Part shown: piece by piece, positions 8,963-17,864 of the stretch
Position numbering within the stretch: the first letter of the stretch is position 1
Layout: the number at the start of each line of letters is the position of its first letter
DNA from: Lysobacterales bacterium
Lineage (GTDB): Bacteria > Pseudomonadota > Gammaproteobacteria > Xanthomonadales > Ahniellaceae
DNA: 64,000 nt
Direction: 5' to 3'
NCBI GenBank assembly: GCA_016703225.1
Contig: JADJCM010000001.1
Location: forward strand, 434,001-498,000
Notes under the pieces: model-generated
Seen by the model: the letters and a program-made list of their open reading frames with translations, nothing else
What the model was told of the DNA's origin: nothing
The model's database searches: none
Translations under genes and position numbers: made by a program

Positions 8963-8976
8963 TTGATCGTCGTCAT
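8963..8976 (+). promoter_or_regulatory. Candidate FNR/Anr box upstream of ccoN
   Basis: TTGATCGTCGTCAT: a perfect left half (TTGAT), 4-base spacer and a right half matching 3 of 5 positions of ATCAA. Its centre is 41.5 bases before about position 9011, with GAGAAT at 8999-9004 as a possible -10, which fits class II FNR activation. An Fnr-type regulator is encoded at 22487-23260. Confidence 0.45.
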
Positions 8977-9031
8977 GGCCCGCGCAGACGGGTACTGCGA
9001 GAATCCCGCGGTCCGCCTCCAAGGAGTGTCC

Positions 9032-10465
<1,434 letters not shown>

Positions 10466-10475
10466 GGAGATGACC

Positions 10476-11084
10476 ATGTCGCATGAGAAGATCGAAACCA
10501 ACTTCCCGCTGATGGCGGCGCTGGTCGCGCTCGTGGTCGCGATCGGCGGCCTCGTCGAGATCGTGCCGCTGATGTACCAGGCACAGGTGGTCAAGCCGTT
10601 GCCCGGGATCGAACCATACCCGCCGCTGCAACTCGCCGGCCGCGATGTGTACGTGCGCGAGGGCTGCTACAACTGCCACTCGCAGATGGTGCGCACGCTG
10701 CGCTACGAGACCGCGCGCTACGGCCACTACTCGCTGGCCGGCGAATCAGTCTACGACCGCCCGTTCCAGTGGGGCAGCAAGCGCACCGGGCCCGATCTGG
10801 CCCGCGTCGGCGGGCGTTACTCGGACGACTGGCATCGTGTGCACCTGCTCGATCCGCGCGCCGTGGTTCCGGAGTCGAACATGCCGGGTTTTCCCTGGCT
10901 GGCCGAAACCACCATCGACGCCGGCCTGGTCGAGAACAAGATGCGCGCACTGCAGGCGCTTGGCGACCCGTACAGCGACGAGCAGATCGCCGCTGCCGCC
11001 GGTGAAGTCGTCGGCAAGACCGAACTCGATGCGGTGGTCGCCTACCTGCAAGCGCTCGGCAAGCACGCACCGAAGGGAGGCTGA
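10476..11084 (+). CDS. ccoO: cbb3-type cytochrome c oxidase subunit II (CcoO)
   Basis: 202 residues: one N-terminal membrane anchor and a periplasmic mono-heme cytochrome c domain with CYNCH near residue 64; Met in the ESNMPGFPWL segment is the probable sixth heme ligand. It passes electrons from CcoP to CcoN. The ATG at 10476 is favoured over the one at 10470 because GAGGAG at 10464-10469 sits 6 bases upstream of it; the earlier ATG would overlap the binding site. ccoQ starts 1 base after its stop. Confidence 0.96.
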   Translation: MSHEKIETNFPLMAALVALVVAIGGLVEIVPLMYQAQVVKPLPGIEPYPPLQLAGRDVYVREGCYNCHSQMVRTLRYETARYGHYSLAGESVYDRPFQWGSKRTGPDLARVGGRYSDDWHRVHLLDPRAVVPESNMPGFPWLAETTIDAGLVENKMRALQALGDPYSDEQIAAAAGEVVGKTELDAVVAYLQALGKHAPKGG

Positions 11085-11085
11085 G

Positions 11086-11235
11086 ATGGACACCGGCATT
11101 CTGTTCGGCATCGTCACGCTGATCCTGCTGGCGACCTTTCTCGGCGGCGTTGCCTGGGCGTTCAGCGCACGCCGCCAGCGCGAATTCGACACGGCAGCGC
11201 AACTGCCACTGCAAGACCATGAGGTGCAGCCATGA
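11086..11235 (+). CDS. ccoQ: cbb3-type oxidase subunit IV (CcoQ/FixQ)
   Basis: 49 residues: one membrane segment (ILFGIVTLILLATFLGGVAWAF) followed by a short charged tail, the usual build of CcoQ, which stabilises the assembled oxidase. It is recognised by size, topology and position between ccoO and ccoP. The stop overlaps the ccoP start (ATGA). Confidence 0.9.
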   Translation: MDTGILFGIVTLILLATFLGGVAWAFSARRQREFDTAAQLPLQDHEVQP

Positions 11236-12143
11236 GCCAGGGCTGGTCGCTCTACATCGCGATCCTTTCGATCGTCAACATCCTCGCCTTCCTTTGGCTG
11301 CTGTGGTGGACCGCAAAGAAGCGACCCGGCGACCGCTCCGACAGCGACACCACCGGCCACGTCTGGGACGAGGACATCACCGAGTTGAACCGGCCGATGC
11401 CGCGCTGGTGGCTGAACCTGTTCTACCTGACGGTGGCGTTCGCGTTCGCCTACCTCGCCTACTACCCGGGTCTCGGCAACTTCGCCGGCGCCAGCCGGTG
11501 GACCTCGACCGCCGAGCACGATGCCGCGGTGGCCGACGCCGAGGCGAAAATCGCGCCGGTGTTTGCGGCATTCCGCGCCAAGGCCATCGGCGAACTGGTG
11601 CAGGATGCGGAGGCACAGCGCCTCGGGCGCTCGGTGTTCGCCAACCATTGCGCCACCTGCCACGGCTCCGACGCCCGCGGCGCCAAGGGCTATCCCAACC
11701 TGACCGATGCCGACTGGCTGTGGGGCGGCGATCCGGACGCGGTGCTGGCCACCATCCTCGACGGCCGCCAGGCGGCGATGCCGGCGATGGCCGGCGCACT
11801 CGGCGAAGACGGGGTCGCAGCGGCCGCGGTGTACGTGCAGAAGCTTTCCGGGCAAGCCGTGGATGACGCGCTGGCGAGCAAGGGCCAGGCGCACTTCCAG
11901 ACCATCTGCGCGGCCTGCCACGGCCCCGAAGGCAAGGGCAACCCGATGCTCGGCGCGCCCAACCTGACCGACGACGTGTGGTTGTACGGCAGCGACTTCG
12001 CGACCCTGAGCGCGACCATTGGCAAAGGTCGTGCGGGTCAGATGCCGGCACACCGCACGCTGCTCGGAGAGGACCGCGTGCGCCTGGCTGCAGCCTGGGT
12101 GCTCGGACAGTCTGCGACGAACGCGGCCAGCGGCGTGCACTGA
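11232..12143 (+). CDS. ccoP: cbb3-type cytochrome c oxidase diheme subunit III (CcoP)
   Basis: 303 residues. N-terminal membrane helix (SLYIAILSIVNILAFLWLLW), the family motif HVWDEDITELNRPMPRWW, a second helix, then two periplasmic cytochrome c domains with CATCH and CAACH heme sites and Met ligands in AMPAMAG and QMPAHR. It accepts electrons from soluble cytochromes and hands them to CcoO. Coupled to ccoQ by a 4-base overlap. Confidence 0.96.
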   Translation: MSQGWSLYIAILSIVNILAFLWLLWWTAKKRPGDRSDSDTTGHVWDEDITELNRPMPRWWLNLFYLTVAFAFAYLAYYPGLGNFAGASRWTSTAEHDAAVADAEAKIAPVFAAFRAKAIGELVQDAEAQRLGRSVFANHCATCHGSDARGAKGYPNLTDADWLWGGDPDAVLATILDGRQAAMPAMAGALGEDGVAAAAVYVQKLSGQAVDDALASKGQAHFQTICAACHGPEGKGNPMLGAPNLTDDVWLYGSDFATLSATIGKGRAGQMPAHRTLLGEDRVRLAAAWVLGQSATNAASGVH

Positions 12144-12146
12144 ACC

Positions 12147-12437
12147 GTGTCCACGCCGCTGCGCGATCCGGACTCCCCGTCGCGCCCGCTGGTGCAGCGG
12201 GTCGGTGCCATCCTGTGGCCCTCGTTCTTCGCCGCCGGCGTAGCGACCGCGGTGTTCTTCGCCGCGCTGGATCCGCTGGATCTGGCGGCGATCAGCTTTC
12301 CGGGTCACGAGATCTCGCGCGAGTTCGGCTACACCATCGGCTTCTTCATGTTCTGGGCCTGCACCGCGTCGTCCAGCCTGTTCACCTGGTTGCTGCTCGG
12401 GCCGCCGAGCCGACTGCCGCCGCGCGCCGATCGCTGA
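12147..12437 (+). CDS. Small two-helix membrane protein between ccoP and ccoG
   Basis: 96 residues from a GTG start at 12147, 3 bases after the ccoP stop. Two hydrophobic segments are seen: ILWPSFFAAGVATAVFFAAL and FGYTIGFFMFWACTASSSLF. The protein ends 2 bases before ccoG, so it is firmly inside the operon. I do not recognise a named family; position suggests an accessory or assembly role for the oxidase, which is inference. Confidence 0.75.
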   Translation: MSTPLRDPDSPSRPLVQRVGAILWPSFFAAGVATAVFFAALDPLDLAAISFPGHEISREFGYTIGFFMFWACTASSSLFTWLLLGPPSRLPPRADR

Positions 12438-12439
12438 GC

Positions 12440-13885
12440 ATGGACAAGCAGATCCCGCTCAAGGTGATCCGCGGCGGAGACATGTACGAGTCTGCGCCGA
12501 AGATCTACTCGCGAGAGGTCTCCGGGCGCTTCCAGAACCTGCGCCTGCTCGCGGTGTGGGTGCTGCTCGGGCTCTACTACCTGATGCCGTGGCTGCAGTG
12601 GGATGGGCGCCAGGCAGTGCTGTTCGATCTTCCGGCGCGCAAGTTCTACGTGCTCGGCCTGAGCTTCTGGCCGCAGGATTTCGTCTACCTCGCCCTGTTG
12701 CTGATCATCGCCGCGTTCGCGCTGTTCTTCTTCACCGCCATCGCCGGTCGGCTGTGGTGCGGTTATGCCTGCCCGCAAACGGTGTGGACCGAAGTGTTCA
12801 TCGCGATGGAGCGCTGGTGCGAGGGCGACCGCGGCCGCCAGATGAAACTCGACGCGGCACCGTGGTCGCGCGCCAAGCTCCTGCGCAAGGGCGCCAAGCA
12901 CACGCTGTGGATCGTGTTCGCGTTGTGGACCGGTTTCACCTTCGTCGGCTTCTTCACGCCGATCCGCGTGCTCGCGGGTGAAGTCGCCACGCTCACGCTT
13001 GGCGGCTGGGAGTGGTTCTGGATCGTGTTCTACGCGCTCGCCACCTGGGGCAATGCCGGTTTCCTGCGCGAGCAGGTGTGCACCTACATGTGTCCCTACG
13101 CACGCTTCCAGGGCGCGATGTTCGACCGCGACACCCTGGTCATCGCCTACGACGCCGAGCGCGGCGAGCCGCGCGGCGCACGCCGCAAGGGCACGCCGAG
13201 CGTGCTCGAACGAGCGAAGAGCGACCCCCTCCCGACCTCCCCCTCGCTGCGCGAAGGGGAGGAGCGGAGCGCGCTCGGCGACTGCATCGACTGCACCATT
13301 TGCGTCCAGGTATGCCCGACCGGCATCGACATCCGCAACGGCCTGCAATACGAGTGCATCGCCTGCGGCGCCTGCATCGACGCCTGCGACGGCGTGATGG
13401 ACCGCATGGGCTACCCGCGCGGACTGGTGCGCTACGCCACGTTGAACACACTGGAGCGCAAGCCCGCGCAACTGCTGCGGCCACGGGTCGTGATTTACGG
13501 CCTGATCCTGCTGGCGCTGTGCGCCGGCTTCGCCTGGTCGGTGCTGACGCGCACGCCGCTGATCGTCGACGTGCTGCGCGACCGCAATGCGCTGTACCGC
13601 GTGCTTGCCGACGACGCCATCGAGAACGTCTACACCTTCAAGATCGTGAACAAGGACGTGCAGGCGCATCGCTATCGCATCCTGGTGCACAGCGCCACGC
13701 CGCTGACCCTGGCCGGCGGTGCCGGCGAAATCGAGGTCGCCGCCGAGGGCGTGGCCAGCGTTCCGGTGGCGGTGCAGGCGAGCGCGGGCAGCGTGCGCGG
13801 CATGCTGGAGATCGAGTTCGAAGTGCAGGCGCTCGATGCCGAAATGAAGCGCAGCCAGAAATCGCGCTTCTTCGGACCCTTGTGA
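12440..13885 (+). CDS. ccoG: Cytochrome c oxidase accessory protein CcoG (FixG/RdxA), with an in-frame palindromic insertion
   Basis: 481 residues. CcoG is a membrane copper/iron-sulfur protein needed for cbb3 assembly. Visible parts: membrane helices, the conserved WCGYACPQTVW and CTYMCPYARFQ motifs, two ferredoxin-type 4Fe-4S clusters (CIDCTICVQVCP and CIACGACIDACD) and a C-terminal periplasmic immunoglobulin-like domain. Between the family segment AERGEPRGARRKG and LGDCIDC lies an unusual stretch of about 28 residues including PTSPSLREGEE. Its DNA folds into a near-perfect hairpin and looks like an inserted repeat that kept the frame. The start at 12440 is 2 bases after the previous stop. 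The stop overlaps the next GTG. Confidence 0.95.
   Translation: MDKQIPLKVIRGGDMYESAPKIYSREVSGRFQNLRLLAVWVLLGLYYLMPWLQWDGRQAVLFDLPARKFYVLGLSFWPQDFVYLALLLIIAAFALFFFTAIAGRLWCGYACPQTVWTEVFIAMERWCEGDRGRQMKLDAAPWSRAKLLRKGAKHTLWIVFALWTGFTFVGFFTPIRVLAGEVATLTLGGWEWFWIVFYALATWGNAGFLREQVCTYMCPYARFQGAMFDRDTLVIAYDAERGEPRGARRKGTPSVLERAKSDPLPTSPSLREGEERSALGDCIDCTICVQVCPTGIDIRNGLQYECIACGACIDACDGVMDRMGYPRGLVRYATLNTLERKPAQLLRPRVVIYGLILLALCAGFAWSVLTRTPLIVDVLRDRNALYRVLADDAIENVYTFKIVNKDVQAHRYRILVHSATPLTLAGGAGEIEVAAEGVASVPVAVQASAGSVRGMLEIEFEVQALDAEMKRSQKSRFFGPL
13205..13270 (+). repeat. Palindromic repeat inserted in frame within ccoG
   Basis: Core hairpin: left arm CCTCCCCCTCGC (13236-13247), loop TGC, right arm GCGAAGGGGAGG (13251-13262), pairing at 11 of 12 positions. 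Translated it gives PLPTSPSLREGEE, an insertion relative to ordinary CcoG between two conserved segments. Outer limits of the inserted piece are estimated from where protein conservation resumes. Confidence 0.7.
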
Positions 13886-14382
13886 GCGTTGACATGCATG
13901 CCTGGTACCGCCAGCCGGTGATGTGGATCGCGATCGCGCTGCCGGCGATTTCGGTGCTGGCCGGGGTTGGGTTGGCCATCACCGCGCATGGCGGCCTCGA
14001 TGTCAGCCCCGATCCGGTACGCCGCGTTGCGCAAGTCCAGATCAGCGACCAGGGCGCAGACCGTCGCGCCCTGGAGCTCGGCCTGCACGCCGAGCTTGAG
14101 CTGGCAGCGGCCGCCGTGGTGGTGCAGTTCGCTGCCGGCAACACGCCACCCGCGACCAACGCTCTGTTGCTGATCGCGGTGCACGCTACCGATTCCGGGC
14201 AGGATCGCCGCATCCCGTTGTCGTCATGCGGCGCTGACCGCTATTGCGCTGACAGCGCACCCGGCAACGCCCGCTTTGATCTGGTGCTGGCCGACGCCGG
14301 CGGCACTTGGCGCATCGTCGGCGTACGCGAACTCGGCCAGCAGCGCGTCGCCCTGGCCCCGGCCTGGTCGGCGCCGCGATGA
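13882..14382 (+). CDS. FixH-like cbb3 assembly protein
   Basis: 166 residues from GTG 13882, whose GTGA overlaps the ccoG stop; an ATG at 13894 is an alternative that removes four residues. It has an N-terminal WYRQP motif, one membrane helix (MWIAIALPAISVLAGVGLAI) and a periplasmic domain, which is the architecture of FixH. FixH works with the copper P-type ATPase FixI/CcoI in copper delivery to the cbb3 oxidase, and the next gene here is ccoI. The sequence is divergent and contains a Cys pair (CGADRYC), so the family assignment rests partly on context. Confidence 0.75.
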   Translation: MSVDMHAWYRQPVMWIAIALPAISVLAGVGLAITAHGGLDVSPDPVRRVAQVQISDQGADRRALELGLHAELELAAAAVVVQFAAGNTPPATNALLLIAVHATDSGQDRRIPLSSCGADRYCADSAPGNARFDLVLADAGGTWRIVGVRELGQQRVALAPAWSAPR

Positions 14383-16769
14383 GCGCGAGCGCCTGCTACC
14401 ACTGCGGTGAAGCGGTTCCGAGCCGGGCGCCGATCCGCGCAGAAATCGCTGAAGTCGAGCGCGGTTTCTGCTGCGACGGCTGTCGCGCTGCCGCCGAATG
14501 GCTGCATCAGGGCGGGCTCGGCGACTACTACGCGCTGCGCAGTTCGGCCTCGGCGCGGGTCGCGCCGGCGCCCGACTTCAGCGCCTGGGACAGCCGCGGA
14601 TTCGCACGCCTGTACCTGCACGAGCACGACGGCATCAGCCAGTGCGACCTCAGCATCGGCAACCTGCGCTGCGCTGCGTGCGCGTGGCTGATCGACCGCG
14701 TGCTGCTGCGCATGCCCGGCGTGGTCGGCGTCAGCGTCGACCCGGCGACCACGCATGCGCGTCTGCGCTTCGATGCGACGCAGACGCCGCTCAGCCGCAT
14801 CGCCGCGCAACTGGCAGCGCTCGGCTACGACCCGAAGATCGTCACCGACCCCGCCGACGCTGCCGCCGCGCGGCGGCTCTCGCTGAAGCGCGTGGCGGTG
14901 GCCGGGATCGGCGCGATGCAGGCGATGATGTTCACCGAGGCGCTGTACTGGGGCGCGGGCGAGCTGGATGTCGCCACCCGCGACTTCTTCCGCCTGCTGG
15001 CGCTGCTGATCACGACCCCGGTGGTGCTGTATTCGGGCCAGCCATTCTTCCGCGGCGCCTGGCGTGAGCTGCGCCTGCGCCAGCCGGGCATGGACATGCT
15101 GGTCGCGCTCGCGGTTGGGCTGGCCTATCTGGCCTCGCTGATGGAAACCGTGCGCGGCGGTCCGGTGGTGTATTTCGACGCCGCGGTGATGTTCGTGTTC
15201 CTGCTCGGCGCGGCGCGCCACGTCGAAAGCGTCGCGCGCGCACGCGCCAACGAGCGCCTGCAGCTGATCGCGAGCGCGCAGTATCCGTATGCGATGCGCC
15301 TCGATGCCAGCGATCGCTCGCAACCGGTGGCGCTGGCCGAACTGCAGGTCGGCGAGCGCATCCGCGTCGCTGGTGGCGAGTCGATCCCGGTCGACGGCGT
15401 GCTCGAGACCGAGGCGGCACGCGTCGATGAGTCCCTGCTCAGCGGCGAAACCACGGCGCAACCGAAACAGCCGGGCGAGCTCGTGCTTGCCGGCAGCATC
15501 GCGCTCGATGCGCCGCTTACGCTGCGCGTCTCTGCGGTCGGCACCGCAACCCGCCTCGGCCTGCTGCGCGCACAGATCGGCAATGGCCTGCACGCTGCCG
15601 CCGCGAGCACCGCGCCCGCGCGCCAGCTTGCCACCGGCTTCGCGCTGGCGATGCTGGCGCTGGCACTGGCGACGGCGCTGTATTGGGGCGCAACGGCGCC
15701 GGAGCGCGCCTTGCCGGCGGCGCTGGCCGTGCTCGCCGCCGCCTGCCCGTGCGCGTTCGCGCTGGCGCTGCCCACCAGCCTCGCCGCCGCGCACGCGATG
15801 CTGGCCGGCGCCGGCGTCATCGTCACCCGGCCGCAGGCACTGCAACGCGCCAGCGACATCGACCGTATTGTCATCGACAAGACCGGCACCCTGACCGAAG
15901 GCCGGCCGCGGCTGGTCGAGTGCATCGTGCTCGACCGCGACTACACGCGCGAAGACGTCCTCGCCATCGCCGCGGCGCTGGAGCGCGACCATCGCCATCC
16001 GCTCGCCCATGCCTTCCGCGAGTTCGACCGCGGCGACGCGGTGAGCGCCGTGCACGTCAGCGCCGGCTGCGGCATCGGCGGCTGCGTGGACGATCGCCAC
16101 TGGCGCCTCGGCCGCGGCGACTGGCTCGGCCTGCAGGATGCCGGCGATCTGGTGCTGGCCGAGGGCGATCGCGCGGTGGCGCGCTTCGTCGTCGCCGACC
16201 GCGTGCGCGCCGAGGCAGCCACGGCGGTGGCGGGATGGCAACAGCAGGCGCTGGTCGAGATCCTTTCCGGCGACAGCGCCGAGCAGGTCGCTGCGGTCGC
16301 GGCACCGCTCGCCCTGGCCGCGCACGCACGCCAGACGCCGCAGCAGAAGCGCGCCATCATCGCCGCGCTGCGCGCCAAGGGCCACCGCGTGATGATGATC
16401 GGCGATGGCCTCAACGATGCCGAATCGCTGGCCGCCGCCGATGTCGGCGTGGCCATGGGCGGTGGCGCCGCGCTCGCGCACTGCCATGCCGACGTGCTGC
16501 TGCTGCGCGACGACCTGCGCCTGGTGCAGTTGCTGCTGGATACCGCGCGGCGCACGCGCCGCATCGCGCGGCAGAATGTGGCGTGGGCGATCGGCTACCA
16601 CCTGGCGATCGTGCCGTTCGCGGTCAGCGGGCTGATGCCGCCCTGGCTTGCCGCCGCCGGCATGGCCGCGAGTTCGCTGCTGGTCACGCTCAACGCGCTG
16701 CGCTTGCGCCGGCGGCCGTCCGGCGGCGCACGCCCAGCGCTGCCGACACTGGCCGAGGCACACGCATGA
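14379..16769 (+). CDS. ccoI: Copper-translocating P-type ATPase CcoI/FixI
   Basis: 796 residues from ATG 14379 (ATGA overlap with the fixH-like stop). Order of domains: an N-terminal Cys-rich putative metal-binding region (CYHCGE and FCCDGC), a heavy-metal-associated domain with LRCAACAWLI, membrane helices, actuator loop with SGET, the copper-transport motif CPC in AACPCAFALALP, phosphorylation site DKTGTLTEG and hinge GDGLNDAESL. It is the copper exporter that supplies CuB of the cbb3 oxidase, distinct from detoxifying CopA. ccoS overlaps its stop by 4 bases. Confidence 0.96.
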   Translation: MSASACYHCGEAVPSRAPIRAEIAEVERGFCCDGCRAAAEWLHQGGLGDYYALRSSASARVAPAPDFSAWDSRGFARLYLHEHDGISQCDLSIGNLRCAACAWLIDRVLLRMPGVVGVSVDPATTHARLRFDATQTPLSRIAAQLAALGYDPKIVTDPADAAAARRLSLKRVAVAGIGAMQAMMFTEALYWGAGELDVATRDFFRLLALLITTPVVLYSGQPFFRGAWRELRLRQPGMDMLVALAVGLAYLASLMETVRGGPVVYFDAAVMFVFLLGAARHVESVARARANERLQLIASAQYPYAMRLDASDRSQPVALAELQVGERIRVAGGESIPVDGVLETEAARVDESLLSGETTAQPKQPGELVLAGSIALDAPLTLRVSAVGTATRLGLLRAQIGNGLHAAAASTAPARQLATGFALAMLALALATALYWGATAPERALPAALAVLAAACPCAFALALPTSLAAAHAMLAGAGVIVTRPQALQRASDIDRIVIDKTGTLTEGRPRLVECIVLDRDYTREDVLAIAAALERDHRHPLAHAFREFDRGDAVSAVHVSAGCGIGGCVDDRHWRLGRGDWLGLQDAGDLVLAEGDRAVARFVVADRVRAEAATAVAGWQQQALVEILSGDSAEQVAAVAAPLALAAHARQTPQQKRAIIAALRAKGHRVMMIGDGLNDAESLAAADVGVAMGGGAALAHCHADVLLLRDDLRLVQLLLDTARRTRRIARQNVAWAIGYHLAIVPFAVSGLMPPWLAAAGMAASSLLVTLNALRLRRRPSGGARPALPTLAEAHA

Positions 16770-16924
16770 ACATCCTGCTGATCCTGGTGCCGGTGAGCCT
16801 GCTGCTGGTCGGACTGGCGCTGTACGCGTTCTTCTGGGCAGTCGACAACGGCCAGTTCGACGACCTCGATCGACCCGGCTTCGATCCGCTCGAGGACGAT
16901 GCCGGCCGCAACGGCGACGCATGA
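16766..16924 (+). CDS. ccoS: cbb3-type oxidase assembly protein CcoS
   Basis: 52 residues: one membrane helix (MNILLILVPVSLLLVGLALY) then FFWAVDNGQFDDLDRPG, the CcoS hallmark. Needed for cofactor insertion in cbb3 oxidase. It overlaps ccoI upstream and the TauE/SafE-like gene downstream by ATGA junctions. Confidence 0.95.
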   Translation: MNILLILVPVSLLLVGLALYAFFWAVDNGQFDDLDRPGFDPLEDDAGRNGDA

Positions 16925-17646
16925 GCTACCTGCCCGCTGCCTTCGCCGCGTTCGTCGCAGGTCTCGCCGCGAGCGCGCACTGCCTGGCGATGTGCGGTGC
17001 GATCAGCCTGGCGTTGGCGCGCTCCTCGCCGCCACGAGCGCGATTCGTGTTCGCGCGCCAGTTCGGCCGGGTTGGCGCCTACACACTGGCCGGAGCCGCG
17101 ATCGGCGGGTTCGGCCAGGGTCTGCTGTTCGTCGGCGGCGCCGGCAAGGCCCGGCTGTTGCTGCAACTGCTGTTTGCGCTGTCGTGGCTGTGGCTCGCCG
17201 CGCGCTTGCTGCGCCCCGGCCTGCAGTTGCCCGGCGCCGCGCGCGCTGGGAGTGCGGCTTGGGCACGACTGCAGCCGCTGACGCGACGACTGCTGCCCGC
17301 CAGCACGCCGCTGCGCGCGGCGCTGCTCGGCGGACTCTGGGGCTTCCTGCCCTGCGGGCTGAGCTACGCAATGCTGCTGGTGGCCGGCGCTCAGGGATCG
17401 CTGACCGGAGGCGCCGCTGTGATGGCCGCATTCGGCAGCGCAACGGTGCTGCCGCTGTCGCTGCTCGACCTGGGCGGACAGCGGATCGACCGCGGTCGCC
17501 TGGCGCCGACGCTGCGCTGGTTCGCGGCGACCCTGGCGATCGCGCTGGCGCTGCTCAGCCTGTGGCTGCCATTGCAGCATCGCGGGCACGCGCACCCGAC
17601 CAGCGTGTGGATGGCGCTCTCGGGTGCCGACTATTGCCTGCCTTAG
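16921..17646 (+). CDS. TauE/SafE (DsbD-like) membrane protein at the end of the cbb3 cluster
   Basis: 241 residues, about six membrane segments. The N-terminal HCLAMCG motif and the PCGLSYAMLLVAGA motif with conserved Cys are those of the sulfite exporter TauE/SafE-related proteins that regularly follow ccoS in proteobacteria. Relatives may move copper or reducing equivalents; no substrate can be read from the sequence. Coupled to ccoS by an ATGA overlap and probably the last gene of the unit. The following 218 bases hold no gene I can support. Confidence 0.88.
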   Translation: MSYLPAAFAAFVAGLAASAHCLAMCGAISLALARSSPPRARFVFARQFGRVGAYTLAGAAIGGFGQGLLFVGGAGKARLLLQLLFALSWLWLAARLLRPGLQLPGAARAGSAAWARLQPLTRRLLPASTPLRAALLGGLWGFLPCGLSYAMLLVAGAQGSLTGGAAVMAAFGSATVLPLSLLDLGGQRIDRGRLAPTLRWFAATLAIALALLSLWLPLQHRGHAHPTSVWMALSGADYCLP

Positions 17647-17864
17647 TGCAACCCCGTCAGAACACATCGAACACCGTCGTACCCAGGAGCGCAGGCAGGC
17701 CCAACCGGTTCGCGGTTGCGAACAGCGAGCGCGCAAGGGGGCCGGCGAGTTCGCGTTTCTGAACTGGCTCAGCGGCGCTGAGCGCCAAGTTGTTGATATT
17801 GATACCCCTGTCGCCTGGCCCGCCACTTGCTGATTTGCGGCGAATCTCTTCGGGAGCCCCAGCG

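Noticed and set aside
17647..17864. A gene or riboswitch in the spacer after the cbb3 cluster
   Set aside because: The only frames are extensions of the kelch gene upstream of its signal peptide; no recognisable RNA motif was found.
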